Positions 10,961 to 21,800 of a stretch of DNA of 64,000 nucleotides are shown here, in pieces. Position 1 is the first letter of the stretch. Each line of letters begins with the position of its first letter. The notes beneath the pieces were generated by a model. It was not told where the DNA came from. It did no database searches and saw only the letters and a program-made list of their open reading frames with translations. Position numbers and translations under genes: made by a program. This DNA is from Ampullaceana balthica. Taxonomy: Eukaryota; Mollusca; Gastropoda; Lymnaeidae. The stretch spans positions 87,001 through 151,000 of the forward strand of contig CALYLW010000209.1 in NCBI GenBank assembly GCA_944989445.1, read 5' to 3'.

Positions 10961-10964
10961 TTAC

Positions 10965-11097
10965 CTGAGCATGTTCGTAAGCGTAGTTTCATCCATTCCC
11001 GTTCCATCATCTTTGAAGGTTAAGCACCACACCCCATTGATGTTCTCATAGTCTATGTATAGCTGCGTGGCCCTCACATCTGGGTCGTAGGCGTTAT
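10965..11097 (-). CDS. MORC-family paralogue (second gene), ATPase exon 2
   Basis: This 133-nt exon lies between a TAG acceptor at 11098-11100 and a GTAATC donor below 10965. Joined in phase to the exon at 15950-16022, it reads DNAYDPDVRATQLYID, then CLTFKDDGTGMDETTL, then NMLS. DNAYD completes the GHKL N-box and DDGTGMD is the G1 ATP-binding motif of the MORC ATPase. The homologous exon of the main MORC gene (50062-50194) has the same length and phases. By my alignment about 26 of 45 residues match, so this is an old paralogue, not a recent copy. Downstream exons would lie below 10965; I found none within the window. No frame damage is visible, but the gene may be partial. Confidence 0.85.
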
Positions 11098-11149
11098 CTA
11101 GTCATGAAAAGCAACGATTGAATAGAAAATTAGGATGTTTGATAGGATA

Positions 11150-11290
11150 AATTCTGCTGTCACCACCTGGTCATATCATGTACACCAGGGCCGGTGTCAT
11201 GACGTCACCACTTGCTCATATCATGTACACCAGGGCCAGTGTCATGACGTCACCACCTGCTCATATCATGTACACCAGGACCGGTGTCAC
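11150..11290. repeat. 45-bp tandem repeat, about 3 copies
   Basis: CATATCATGTACACCAGGGC recurs every 45 bp. Units end with GTGTCATGACGTCACCAC. The open frame across it is periodic and not a gene. Confidence 0.9.
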
Positions 11291-11357
11291 GAAATAAAGT
11301 CTCCCCAAAATAAAGTCTCCCCAAAACAAAGTCTCCCCAAATGATGTCTCCCCGAAG
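11291..11357. repeat. 16/17-bp tandem repeat, about 4 copies
   Basis: AATAAAGTCTCCCCAAA-type units abut the 45-bp array. Confidence 0.8.
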
Positions 11358-11663
11358 ATTTTATTTTAAAACAAAGTATCCGGTTTCCAGGAAAATCACA
11401 CTTTCATCATATAAAATTACGATTGAAGGTTTTATAAAAGTTTATCTCTTCAAATAAATATAGTATTCGTACTGCATGCATTTCAACAATCATGAGTTGA
11501 GCCAGAGCCGTGGTGAGGTGAGGGCAAAGGTAGACAATTTTGGGATACTGTAATTGTCTTTATAAAGTCATTACTGATCCTCAGCGAGCTATAGGCCTAC
11601 GTTTCTGGGCCCCTGTAATATATCATGAGGTTACTGCCCCAAATGTTGACTGATTTCTTTCTC
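11358..11663. other. Spacer, nothing recognised
   Basis: No gene, RNA or repeat end was seen between the two tandem arrays. Confidence 0.5.
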
Positions 11664-12268
11664 AAATAAGGTTATTAAGTGATGAGTAGGTCATTGTGTT
11701 GTAACATCCTTAAGTAATGAGTAGGTCATTGTGTTGTAACGTCATTAAGTGATGAGTAGGTCATTGTGTTGTAACGTCATTAAGTGATGAGTAGGTCATT
11801 GTGTTGTAACGTCATTAAGTGATGAGTAGGTCATTGTGTTGTAACGTCATTAAGTGATGAGTAGGTCATTGTGTTGTAACGTCATTAAGTGATGAGTAGG
11901 TCATTGTGTTGTAACGTCATTAAGTGATGAGTAGGTCATTGTGTTGTAACGTCATTAAGTGATGAGTAGGTCATTGTGTTGTAACGTCATTAAGTGATGA
12001 GTAGGTCATTGTGTTGTAACGTCATTAAGTGATGAGTAGGTCATTGTGTTGTAACGTCATTAAGTGATGAGTAGGTCATCGTGTTGTAACGTCATTAAGT
12101 GATGAGTAGGTCATTGTGTTGTAACGTCATTAAGTGATGAGTAGGTCATTGTGTTGTAACGTCATTAAGTGATGAGTAGGTCATCGTGTTGTAACGTCAT
12201 TAAGTGATGAGTAGGTCATTGTGTTGTAACGTCCTTAAGTGATGAGTAGGTCATTGTTTTGTAACGTC
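11664..12268. repeat. 35-bp minisatellite, about 17 copies
   Basis: GTAACGTCATTAAGTGATGA plus GTAGGTCATTGTGTT repeats every 35 bp with very few substitutions, such as CATC for CATT near 12080 and 12184. Near-identity suggests recent expansion or homogenisation. It lies in the putative intron or 3' flank of the second MORC gene. Confidence 0.95.
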
Positions 12269-12417
12269 CGAGCCATTGCTCCAACAGATCAACAAGTTTG
12301 TTTTACTTCCCTAGAGACTTTGTGACCTTGTGCAGTTTGGAGTGCTTTATAAAGAGACACTTTTACAAACATACTGTAACTTTTTTAATAGATGCGAAAG
12401 TCCGAGAGAGCAAACCT

Positions 12418-14370
12418 TTACATTTTAAAAATCTTTATTATTCTAGATTTACATCTGGAAAAGTTTTTGAGTACATCATCAAAGTTAATTTTGCGTAAAA
12501 AGTCTTTCTCAATAATGAGCAGAGATAAGGAAGCAAGCCTTTCTTGTTTCATTGTCGATCTACTTGGATTTTTTGTACGTTTTAATTGAGATAAAGAACG
12601 CGCAGTTGAAACGTTCGTAACCATTAATTATAAAAATATGCGCAAGTCCATTTCTACATTTGGAAAGGCAAACTCGAAGTTGTCTCTATTACTTTGTATG
12701 GTTATGAATGACTGAAAATTTTGTTTTCGGATTTCGATGCACGAAATTTGTGACGAATATATGAGTGTAACTTTTGTAGTTCAGTATATAAATTATTGTT
12801 CGGATCTTCAGGATAAGCATTTATTAGTCCTGTATAACACTGAGATGTTTGTGGTACATCGACCAAACAAGAAAATCTAACTGCTATATCATTATATACC
12901 TATCCTCATCTACCCATCTCTTTCTCAAGTTTGTCAACAATGGCGTAAAAAGCAAATATACGAAATTTGTCTCTGGCTTTCAGAGATACCACAAGGGCAT
13001 CACCATCAATGGCCACTGTCTTTCATGCTAGTGATCTGCTAGTGAAGAATACAAATCAGCACACGTTTTCAAGTTCACGTGCTCATTTTGTAGAGCTTGA
13101 CTGACCCTGTGAAAATTGTGTAACACTTCTTCTCAAAGACAAGCATGAGAGCAAATTCGATTTCTTGCAACTTTTTTGCAACTTTTTCTGCTTCTCTTAT
13201 GGTGTCCCCCTAATGTGACTGGTCTTTTGTAAACACTCTAACGCTTCTATAATCTTAGTATGAGACTTTAGAATAGCTTCAGTTCCAACAGCATGTGCTT
13301 CCCATCCGAAAGAGACTATATCAGCGTTCAATCCACAAAGCATCCTTTCAGAATCTTCCATCTGTTGGTTGAAGCTGAGAAAAAAGTATCGATCAGTTGC
13401 ACTGTATGGAAGAAGTTTACTGCCTTTAAACAAGAGTTCACGGGACTTCTGCCTACCAGATTTAGTGAATGGGTAGCACAGGGTATGTAGATAGAAAAAT
13501 AATTTTCCTCTAGAGTTTTGCTCTGCATGCCCTTGTAACACCAAGACATACTAGCTGCGTTATCCAGAACTGACCTCTTCATTTCGCAAAATCATTATTG
13601 CAAACTTCACGTAAGTACTGCAACTCTTGCTTAGCCATACCTTCACCGGTGTGACCTTGCAGTTGAAAGAAAGTAAAAAAAAAGTGCTCAATGGGCTTTC
13701 CATCTACCACGTATCGAAGAACAACGCTTAACTGATCTGTATGTGAGATATCGGGTGTTGAGTCTACAAACAACCGGAAGCCTTTACTTTATCTATAATT
13801 ACTTGATGGACTTTTGTTGACATAATTTTAATCAGTTCTTCACATATAGTTTTAATACATGAAAAGGATTTCCTTCTCCAGAATTTACTTTTTTTGCAAT
13901 GTGTGATGCTAAGTGGATCAAACTGACTGACCAACTCCAGCAACCCTAGGGATCAAACTGACTGACCAACTCCAGCAACCCTAGAAAATTTCAATTTTGT
14001 AAAGATCCAAATTTTGTATTTGTCCCTCTAAAAGCCAGACCACGCTCAGCCTTATTACAAATAACCGCTACTGCTCGCAACAAAACGTGTTCCCCGTAAA
14101 CTGTATTCTTCATTTATTTGCTCTTCTAGCTTTTGTAGTAGATCCGAGCCTTGTCGCGGAGCCAGGTATATTAACATGCAGTCTTTATGAGAAGCGCTTT
14201 GTTCATGATTATCAAATTGAATGTTATTTTTCAAGTCACTGAGCCCATTTTTATCAGTCAAACTTGTTGAACCTTTAGACGCAAAAAAGTTTACAAACAA
14301 TGGAGTACACAGATTCCGTGGATGATGAATACAATAACCATTCTCTCCATTTACTCTACTGTTCATTTGC
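12418..14370 (-). pseudogene. hAT transposase pseudogene (ZMYM1/DUF4371-like)
   Basis: Pieces in order on the minus strand: KDCMLIYLAPRQGSDLLQKL (about 14200) and FVDSTPDISHTDQLSVVLRY (about 13770), the start of the RNase H-like catalytic region. Then VLDNAASMSWCYKGMQSKTL and IPCATHSLNLVGRSPVNSCL (13580-13420), WEAHAVGTEAILKSHTKIIE (about 13290) and VAKKLQEIEFALMLVF (about 13170). The C-terminal dimerisation region reads RSTMKQERLASLSLLIIEKD near 12550. This order matches the family. Frameshifts, stops, a 35-bp duplication at 13915-13984 and a gap near 12640-13130 show it is dead. The terminal inverted repeats were not located. Confidence 0.85.
13915..13984. repeat. 35-bp exact tandem duplication
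   Basis: GGATCAAACTGACTGACCAA through CCCTAG occurs twice back to back inside the hAT pseudogene. Confidence 0.9.
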
Positions 14371-14563
14371 TTTGAGCCAAAGAATAGTTTTTGAGATCAA
14401 TATCTTGTTATTTTTCCTACATCATAAATACGGCAAGATTTATCATAAGGACCATAATGATGCTGACAGTTAGTGGGCCCACAGTTGACCCAGCAAAACA
14501 AAAAGCAACTGGGTGGTATTTTACCCCCCGGTTGTCAGATCAAGGTTTAATAATGTGCTATTT

Positions 14564-14730
14564 CAGGGGTGGATTAACATTGCACGGGGCCCCTGGCTGC
14601 AATTCCACCTGGGGCCCGATCCAGCCACTTTATTATACAATTTAATAAGTTTGGGGTCCCTTAATTTAGCCTTAAATCATTGGGGGCACCTGGCTTTAGC
14701 CCAATCAGCCTTCCATTTAATCCGCCCCTG
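14564..14730. mobile_element. hAT MITE, 167 bp
   Basis: The ends CAGGGGTGGATTAA and TTAATCCGCCCCTG are inverted repeats. The flanks TGCTATTT and TGAGATTT agree at 6 of 8 bases, as expected for an aged 8-bp hAT target duplication. The GGGGCCCCTGGCTGCAATTC interior also appears near 25.95-26.00 kb at the right end of a larger hAT element, its likely source family. Confidence 0.8.
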
Positions 14731-14919
14731 TGAGATTTAATATTACATTTGCGATTTGCTAACGTCATGTCGATTATGGACAATAGACAAATTTTTCTTG
14801 AGGACTTGTTGTGCCCCCCCCCCAAACGTTTGGTGCCCTAGAGGCACGTGCCTTGTTTGCCTAACGGTTAATCCAGACCTCCACTATTAGATAAATCATT
14901 AAGCCTTGACACACTAGAG

Positions 14920-15107
14920 CAGTGCTTCTCAAAGTGGTGGTCCGCGGGCTGGTGCCGGTCCGTGGGCCATCCAATGCCGTTGCGCAGAAGTTAAAAAGAA
15001 AGGACATTTTGCTACCACGTCAGAACATGGAAAATAGTTCACCGGTCCCTGGTGCAATGGAAAAAAATCCTGCCGGTCCGCAATACTAAAAAGTTTGAGA
15101 AGCACTG
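14920..15107. mobile_element. hAT MITE, 188 bp, perfect 8-bp target duplication
   Basis: The ends CAGTGCTTCTCAAA and TTTGAGAAGCACTG are inverted. Both flanks are CACTAGAG (14912-14919 and 15108-15115). The interior holds GGTCCGCGGGCTGGTGCCGG and CACCGGTCCCTGGTG. The ends match the known CAGTG-TTCTCAAA class of hAT (Charlie-like) elements. Confidence 0.92.
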
Positions 15108-15179
15108 CACTAGAGGATAGAAGAACAAAGAGCTAAATAGTAAGGCAATTATTTATTTTTTATTTGGAAATACAACACA

Positions 15180-15440
15180 AATTTAACGTCATACAACCCT
15201 CAGATAGACATAGGGATGAAAGTACTTTTCTTATTCCATATGCAAGAAAAAACACATAAAAATTATCGTTCTTCCCGTCCGAAATTCGGACGTGGAATGG
15301 GTTGCCTGAGGAAATCAACACTTTATCAACATTTAAACTAATAAAATTGCAAGACTAGACACAAACAATGGATATGCGTAGGGCGCAATAATATTCTGTA
15401 TAGAAGAAGCTTCTGTTACAGATAAGATGAGATAAGATAA
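15180..15440 (+). mobile_element. Non-LTR retrotransposon 3' tail
   Basis: The plus-strand reading gives SDRHRDESTFLIPYARKNT, then LSFFPSEIRTWNGLPEEI with two frame changes, the extreme C-terminus of a common retrotransposon ORF2. The 3' part includes AGACACAAACAATGGATATG and TAGGGCGCAATAATATTCTG, ending in GATAAGATGAGATAAGATAA. The same tail is at 53790-53895 (minus) and at the end of the SINE at 55770. Confidence 0.8.
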
Positions 15441-15530
15441 TATGACAATGGCTACATGACAATGGCTACATGACAATGGCTAAATTTTAATGGCTACATG
15501 ACGATGGTACATGATAATGGCTTACATCAC
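15441..15530. repeat. Short ATGACAATGGCTAC tandem array
   Basis: About five imperfect units follow directly on the retrotransposon tail. Confidence 0.8.
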
Positions 15531-15949
15531 AATGTAGCAGTGCGATAGTTCTACTTTGTGACACATATTCTATTACGGACGAGCGCAAATATCTGATTTC
15601 AATTATTTTTTTTGCTAATTGTTCTTTATTTTCCTACTTAGTAATGTATGTATTCTTATTTACGTGCGTTATTTATAATGAGTAAATTTATGTGACCCGT
15701 AATCCCAATAAAAAGGTAAATTGAAAGTTAAACGCTTTAATTATTATTAGAAATAAATCCGTCGACTTATAAGACTTATTTATAGCTCAAACTATTTCGT
15801 AGAGTTTTTTTGCTAGTTTGAATTAAAGTAAAATGTGGCCGGCCTGTGGGTAGAACAATTCCAAAATTTATTATTTTTTTAAAAGCCAACGCCAAGCAAG
15901 AGATACGGATACGTGACAACAGACAGCAAGATTGTATACGGCTACTTAC

Positions 15950-16022
15950 CTATAAGTTCTGCTATAGCCCCAAAAACCCATTTGTGGCCTGACTGATTAT
16001 AATCTGGACCAGAAGGCTTCAC
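15950..16022 (-). CDS. MORC-family paralogue (second gene), ATPase exon 1
   Basis: This 73-nt exon lies between TTTCAG (16023-16028) and the donor GTAAGT (15949-15944). It reads VKPSGPDYNQSGHKWVFGAI followed by AELI, ending one base into the Asp codon completed at 11097. It aligns with NPKFLHSNSTSHVWAFGAFA in the main gene. The H-W-F-A-AELID pattern is the N-terminal helix and N-box of the MORC ATPase. The intron to the next exon is about 4.85 kb and holds a hAT pseudogene, two MITEs and a retrotransposon tail. The upstream first coding exon was not found. Confidence 0.85.
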
Positions 16023-16639
16023 CTGAAATTGAAGCGTGAGTCATTCTTTAAAATGTCAAATGTTTGTGTGCAGTGGGGGGGGGGTCCAGTGAATTCTTAT
16101 TGAAGGTCTGTTCAGACTTGTTCTCATCTCTCAGTCTCTACAGGCCAAAGTGATTGACCAATCAAAATCTCAGTCACTACAGTTTAAATTGTTTGACCGA
16201 TCACACTTATTGAGAACTCTAAGAGTAACTATGTTGAGGGATTGGAAAAGGGTGGGGAGGGGTGCGATTGTATTCATCGAGGGCAGTAGAAATTGGTGGT
16301 TCAAAAGCAGGGGACATTAGAAAGTGTTTGTTTAAAATCAAGGAGCATTATAAATTTGGGGTTTAAAGGCAGGGGCAGTAGACACAGATTTTTCCAGTTT
16401 TGTCATCTCATGTTTTTTATAAGCTTTTCTCCCAAACTGATTGACATTTGCAGAAAAAAGCAGCAGCAGCTCTTGTACTTTTATTTTACGCGTGGCATAT
16501 CACCAGTAATTAAAGCACAGGTTGTTTATGATGCGTTGAAGCATTGATGTCATAATCCAAAAAACGCAAACAAGGGAAAAGACGCATCTTTAAAATATTG
16601 TCAACGCTACTTCAATGTATAAATATGAGGGATGTGGAC
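16023..16639. other. Intron or 5' flank of the second MORC gene, no gene seen
   Basis: Contains a G-run near 16075 and a short loosely repeated GCAGGGG-ATTAGA stretch at 16290-16390. No start exon could be assigned. Confidence 0.4.
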
Positions 16640-17387
16640 ATTTCTTTAAATTTAATCGTTAACTTTTTGAAAAATTAACAATTAATTAAAAGTTAATTTC
16701 CATAAAAGCCAAAAAATTAACATTTATGACGTCATAGATAAACTTATTAAACTTTCTTGTTGAAAATCTAATTAACACTGGAAGTCTCCTTTATATGTCA
16801 TCGTTTAACCAACTACGCAAAAAGACAAGTGTGTTGACATTATTTGGTTCAAGTGATGAGCGGGTCTAATTGACAATATAACCAGCCGAGCTGAACAATC
16901 ATTCACATGGAACTGAGGTAACTGGTATGCATGAAAAGGTCTTGGCAAGGAATGACATTATCGGATATCGGTGTTCATTAAGTTTCCACCATTGTAGAGG
17001 TGTAGAGGGTTAATGGATTTAAGAACTTCCATCTCCATATGGTTACGCAGTAATTCATCAGAAGAGCTGTCGTCATTTTCTGTCTGTGAGTCAGACTCCG
17101 TTAATGCCATTAGCTTAATACACTTTTCATTTTGTTTGATAAGTAGGCGAAGTGTTAGAACCATGGTAGGCAAACTTGATTAACATTGAGAACATTCCCG
17201 TTAAAATATTCAATAGTTTACAACCAAAATGTTCACGTAATCGTAAGGAAAATTGTTATTATTTATCGGCCGCTATTTTAAAAAAATTAATTTGTAAGTG
17301 ATGGGTCGATTAATTGTTACAAATAACTTAATCATTAAAATTTTCGACGATTAATTGAGAAATTCATTGTTAATTTCTGCAGCCCTA
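16640..17387 (-). pseudogene. hAT element remnant with C-terminal dimerisation region
   Basis: The minus-strand reading from 17173 gives LTESDSQTENDDSSSDELLR, then [20 protein letters not shown]. After the stop it continues as a degraded dimerisation region (CIPVTS- and LFSSAGSIVN-like in the copy at 36.2 kb). The ends carry AT-rich GTTAATTTCTGCAGCCCTA (17387 side) and a TTTAATCGTTAACTTTTTG stretch, typical of the TAGGGCTG...ATTAATCG group. It is paralogous to the outer element at 33.2-36.6 kb and keeps the uninterrupted site where that copy carries another hAT. Confidence 0.8.
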
Positions 17388-18355
17388 TTGAAATATGCAT
17401 TGAAAATGATTAACAAAGAACCACGGGTGCTTTTATTATCATTTAAAACTATTTAAGTAGCTACAAGAAGAATATGCTAATATCCTATTCTATTATAGAA
17501 ATAAATTATATTTTGTAAACGTATAAATATAGCTTGAAGGCGAATATTGAGGTAACTTATTTGTTTTTTAAATCTCCCTTAGTGAAAAATTTGTCAAACA
17601 TCCTCCAAATATCAGTTGACTACCCTACTATAACATTTTTTAAAGGTAATTTATCTACGCTATCAATGTTTGTATCCTCTAGGACAGGATAGCTATGGAT
17701 TTAAAATGTAATAGTGCAATTTATTATTCTTTTATGAAAGTCGCAAAGTATTAACGCAATGCAATTATATATATTTTTTTATTGAAGTATTTACATATAA
17801 TTTGAAATTGCCTTAGACTTAGAAATAAAAAACTGATTTTGAAATTTTAAAGATAATTTAAAATTTAAACTCTGGTTTCAAGGAAAACTGAAACAAAACT
17901 GAAACTGGTAGTAACATTTATCATTAGGAGGCTCAGGTTATTGTAACCAGGTATTTGAAAAGATAAAACTTTTAAAACAAGTGATGACAACTAAAATAAA
18001 CATAGGAAAATTATCATTAACAGATGCGGCTGTTTACCTTTTGTTTTATCATTCAATCATCGACTTTCCCGCTATGGGAAATCCCGATTATCTCTATGAC
18101 TACAAAAAAATTAAAATATACTGTACAATTAAAATCAAAATAAAACTTAACATTTGTCACAAAACATATTTATACATACTTAAACCTGTAAAATTTTATA
18201 AAGTATGTGTTTTAGTAATACTCTGTATATTTTGTAAACATAAATTCAGCAACTCTGGTTTGATTTATGCTCGTATTGTGGTTAGCTTACCTCTCCTAGA
18301 ATATTCATCATGTTAATATTATGAAAGTAGGGCATGTGCACTTTTAGTTTTTAAA
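17388..18355. other. AT-rich spacer
   Basis: One open frame at 17981-18316 is AT-driven and resembles no known protein. No RNA gene or repeat end was seen. Confidence 0.5.
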
Positions 18356-18490
18356 AATTACCGTATATACTCGTTCTATAACCCGTTCGTTCATAAGCCG
18401 ACCCCCCCCCTCCACTTTTGGAAGAGAAAAGTATAAAAAGTGTGTAACCCGCTTGCAAGCCGACACCCCCTCCTCCCCACAAAAAAAATA
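18356..18490. repeat. Interspersed repeat with the ACCGTATATACTCG motif
   Basis: TACCGTATATACTCGTTCTA, then ATAAGCCGACCCCCC and a second GCAAGCCGACACCCC. This end motif is known from interspersed DNA-transposon-like repeats in many animals. The other terminus was not found. Confidence 0.5.
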
Positions 18491-18904
18491 GGACAGCGTG
18501 AACAAGAGCATAATAAAAATATTTTACCTATTTTTTTTATTAATTACAAATATTTTTTTTCTGAAATAAGTATTTTATAAAATAAGATTTCTTTTCCTGG
18601 ATTAGGATTCCTCGTTTGTTTGAATTACTTTATACAAGAGGCATGTATATCAATTCTGGTCAATCTAGAGTATTCTAGAGATTCAAGATTAGAGTATTGT
18701 CAGGTCTCGATGATATAGTATAGGGATTTTGCCTTGCTCTCCGTTTTCAACACGTACACATAAAATGACACAATGATGTAGAACAACGATGGCCAAACTG
18801 CGGCTCTTCTGTGTTCTCTTTGCGACTCGCGAACAATTGATCAAATTAAAACTGTTCGTTTGAAATATATGCTGTGAAATATGATTAACAGGAAAACGCT
18901 GTTG

Positions 18905-19115
18905 GCAAGTTATGCAGCAATCACAGGACACGGCTTTGTGGGTTCCACGCATTACCCAGCCGCCTAACTACATGTAATGTTAGGTACCCATTCGGAGCGG
19001 GGTTGACTCAGGGACGCCCTAGGCCCCGGGAACAAACACTTGCTTCACACGGATTCGAACCCGTGACCATCGGTACGACAGTCCAGTGCGCTGCCACTCG
19101 ACCACCGCGTCCCCG
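18905..19115 (-). mobile_element. tRNA-derived SINE
   Basis: On the minus strand the head reads GGTGGTCGAGTGGCAGCG (A box) and GGTCACGGGTTCGAATCC (B box). The shared body TTCCCGGGGCCTAGGGCGTC and CATGTAGTTAGGCGG follows. It is a near-copy of 55770-56075, inserted in the hAT element. Confidence 0.85.
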
Positions 19116-19119
19116 CGTC

Positions 19120-19226
19120 TAAATCCTCTTCCCATTCTGGTTGAAAGCTTCTATTTTCTTCTTTATATTTTCGTTTCCTGCAACTTTTTGCCATATTTTG
19201 TGGATTTTTATCGAAACGGGAACATA
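19120..19226 (-). pseudogene. Inverted copy of the hAT transposase N-terminus
   Basis: About 107 bp, inverted and nearly identical to 20752-20860, sharing GTTGCAGGAAACGAAAATAT. The arms lie about 1.5 kb apart and could fold back. Confidence 0.85.
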
Positions 19227-19605
19227 AAACAAAAATCTATTAATACTAAAAGATTTAGGTTTTTTGAATGAATCAAGGAAAACATGACCGCACCTCAGAG
19301 AATTAAAAGCGGTTGGTATTTTGTGTTATTAATAATAACACCCCTGGTTCTATTATATGACAGGCCGCTAACTTCGCTTTGAAATACACCGAATTATTGA
19401 GTTACCGGTTGAGACAGACGAGCCAATATTGTTTATCTACTCCACTCCTATCCCAACCATGCTTAAAAAAAACACATTATCTATTATTGGCTTTTAACAA
19501 ATATAATTTTCAGTCGTTCACTGATTTTCACTGTAATAACAAAAATAAATGAACGTTTAAAAAAATCTGGACAGAATCAAAGGGTTGAAAATATTTTTCC
19601 ATTTT

Positions 19606-19632
19606 TAAATCCCTTATATTAACTTCACCGGC

Positions 19633-19682
<50 letters not shown>

Positions 19683-20157
19683 GTCTGTCTTGGGCTCGGC
19701 GGGCGGAAAAACAGAAGTCAAAAATGACCCACTTCCCATGATCCGATCAAACTGAAATTTGAACACGGACCCGTCTAACCTAACAATGCATCGTATCAAA
19801 ATTTCAGATCGATCGAACTTACCGTAATTAAATTAATGCATTTTTAGTTTATCCTTATATGAGGTATGTAATTTGAAATTCACGATTTGTTATAGTTTTT
19901 TTGCCACGTGAAATTTTAAGCTGACGCATTGAGGCGACCCAACGAAGCGACGGGCGCTTTTGTTTACATTTTACGTGTCACTCTTAGCTCGGTCAAGCGA
20001 ATCGGTGACCAGACTTTTCCCCTCTCCCCCACTCACCCCTCCCCCCACCCACCCCCACTAGGGTTATGATGCAAAGTTGAGTTAAGACAGATTCAGTCTG
20101 TAAATGTTTGAAAATAATCAATACTGTTAGTTATGTCTCATATATAAGGGATTTATA
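19606..20157. mobile_element. Dispersed element with AAATCCCTTATA inverted ends, copy 1
   Basis: It starts AAATCCCTTATATTAACTTC and ends ATATAAGGGATTT, a 13-bp inverted repeat. Inside are a (TC)n run with TGTCTGTCTGTC, GGGCTCGGCGGGCGGAAAAA, AATGACCCACTTCCCATGAT and ACGCATTGAGGCGACCCAAC. It is non-coding, with a second copy at 20195-20650 and an inverted partial copy at 22180-22560. The AATGACCCACTTCC core is related to the Helitron-like end at 2030. Confidence 0.75.
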
Positions 20158-20194
20158 GTCAAAAACTTTGTTTTTACGGGTTTGTTTTATTAAA

Positions 20195-20650
20195 TCCCTT
20201 ATATTAACTTCACCGGCGTCTCTCTCTCTCTCTCTCTCTCTGTCTGTCTGTCTTGGGCTCGGCGGGCGGAAAAACAGAAGTCAAAAATGACCCACTTCCC
20301 ATGATCCGATCAAACTGAAATTTGGAACACGGACACGTCGAACCTAACAATGCATCGTATCAAAATTTCAGATCGATCGAACGTACCATAATTAAATTAA
20401 TGCATTTTTAGTTTATCCTTATATGAGTTATGTAATTCAAAATTCACTGTTTGTTATTTTTTTTAAAATTCCAGTTCCACGTGAGTTTGAGTTGACGCCG
20501 ACCGTCGTGTTGACGACGACCGTCGTGCCGACACCCCCTCACATCCCACCCCCGTTTATTAAAGACAAGGGACATCACTCAGTGTCAGTCTGTAAATGTT
20601 TAAAAATAATCACTACTGTTAGTTATGTCTCATATATAAGGGATTTATAG
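20195..20650. mobile_element. Dispersed element with AAATCCCTTATA inverted ends, copy 2
   Basis: Same ends and left half as 19606-20157, but shorter in the middle: the region after TTCCACGTGAG differs, with GTCGTGTTGACGACGACCG. The right ends of the two copies are nearly identical (AAAACTTTGTTTTTACGGGT follows each). Confidence 0.75.
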
Positions 20651-20741
20651 TCAAAAACTTTGTTTTTACGGGTTTGTTTTATTTAAATTTTAAACGTTGA
20701 AAGGAGCGATTGGTTTGTAAGTGGTTGGTGATGTTAACTGT

Positions 20742-21040
20742 TAAATTTCTTGTTCCCGTTTCGATAAAAATCCACAAATTATGGCAACAAGTTGCAGGAA
20801 ACGAAAATATAAAGAAGAAAATATAAGCTTTCAACCCAGAATGGGAAGAGGATTTAGACGTAATCAAAGATGGTTTCCAGCTTCCTATGAACATTGTTAT
20901 GGAACCTTCTGCTGCTGAAACGGAGCTGTTCAAGTTACAGGAAAGATCAGGGTTAGGCGCTGATACACAAATCACAATCTATGATGGATTTCTGGAAGCT
21001 CGTGCCAGAAGTAAAATATCCTCAACTTAATTAAGCTAGT
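20742..21040 (+). pseudogene. hAT transposase N-terminal remnant
   Basis: The plus-strand reading starts with MATSCRKRKYKEENISFQP. After a frameshift it continues DLDVIKDGFQLPMNIVMEPS and ETELFKLQERSGLGADTQ. The first part resembles the zinc-finger leader of GTF2IRD2/EPM2AIP1-like hAT proteins. The middle of the transposase is deleted. Confidence 0.6.
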
Positions 21041-21435
21041 TGCCGACTTATTATATCCATTTTCGGTACAACCTACTGCTGTGAATCTTTGTACTCCACA
21101 ATACAGTTCATAAAATCAAAGCATTGAGCAGTAACTAGTAATTAACACCTGACAGAACTTCTTCGCACCACTACTACTAGCTACCAACCAGTTTTAAAGA
21201 AACTTGCTAGTTCAAAGGCTTCTTACAATAATCATAACAATTAATTTTCACAGTGAGTCTTATGCAACGCTTCTGTTCATAAACTTTTATGTTTCAATGT
21301 TTGTTAATAGAGTAACTGCAACGCATATATTTCTTCAACATACTGTTATGATTAAAACAATTGAAATTTTCAAGACATTAAATTCAAATAAAAAATAATT
21401 TTGAAAAATGAATCACCAAATGAATTTTTCATTGT

Positions 21436-21800
21436 GAGTGGGGACCAATGTTCTCACCAGTGTTCTCATCAATGTTCTCATCAATGTTCTCACCAATGTT
21501 CTCACCAATTTTCTCACCAAATTTTCTCGCCAAGTTTTGCTGGTCCGTGTGCAAGGTAAAAAACAACAACTCGTGTGCAAAGTTGCACACATCCACTTTG
21601 TCTGCGGCATCGGTCAGATATCTGCGCAGCTGCGCAGCTTAAATGGGAACATTGGTGGGAACATTGGTGGGAACATTGGTGGGAACATTGGTGGGAACAT
21701 TGGTGGGAACATTGGTGGGAACATTGGTGGGAACATTGGTGGGAACATTGGTGGGGAACATTGGTGGGAACATTGGTGGGGACATTGGTGGGGACGTGAG
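21436..21800. repeat. MITE whose two ends are minisatellites (12-bp and 15-bp arrays, facing)
   Basis: The left array, about 21446-21530, repeats CAATGTTCTCAC (12 bp). The right array, about 21645-21800, repeats GTGGGAACATTG with 15-bp spacing. Between them is CGTGTGCAAAGTTGCACACA to CAGCTGCGCAGCTTAAATGG, which matches the interior of the intact MITE at 52236-52413. That MITE's ends are CAATCTTCCC and GGGAACATTG, so both arrays look like amplified terminal repeats. Confidence 0.75.

Noticed and set aside
1..10964. Search for further exons of the second MORC gene
   Set aside because: I looked on the minus strand for the ATP-lid and PTHNKQDF blocks and saw none.
12849..13031. Plus-strand 60-codon frame ending HKGITINGHCLSC
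   Set aside because: Antisense to the hAT pseudogene and without a recognisable relative.
17981..18316. Plus-strand 111-codon frame
   Set aside because: Very AT-rich, Lys/Ile/Tyr-biased composition with no domain; expected by chance in such sequence.
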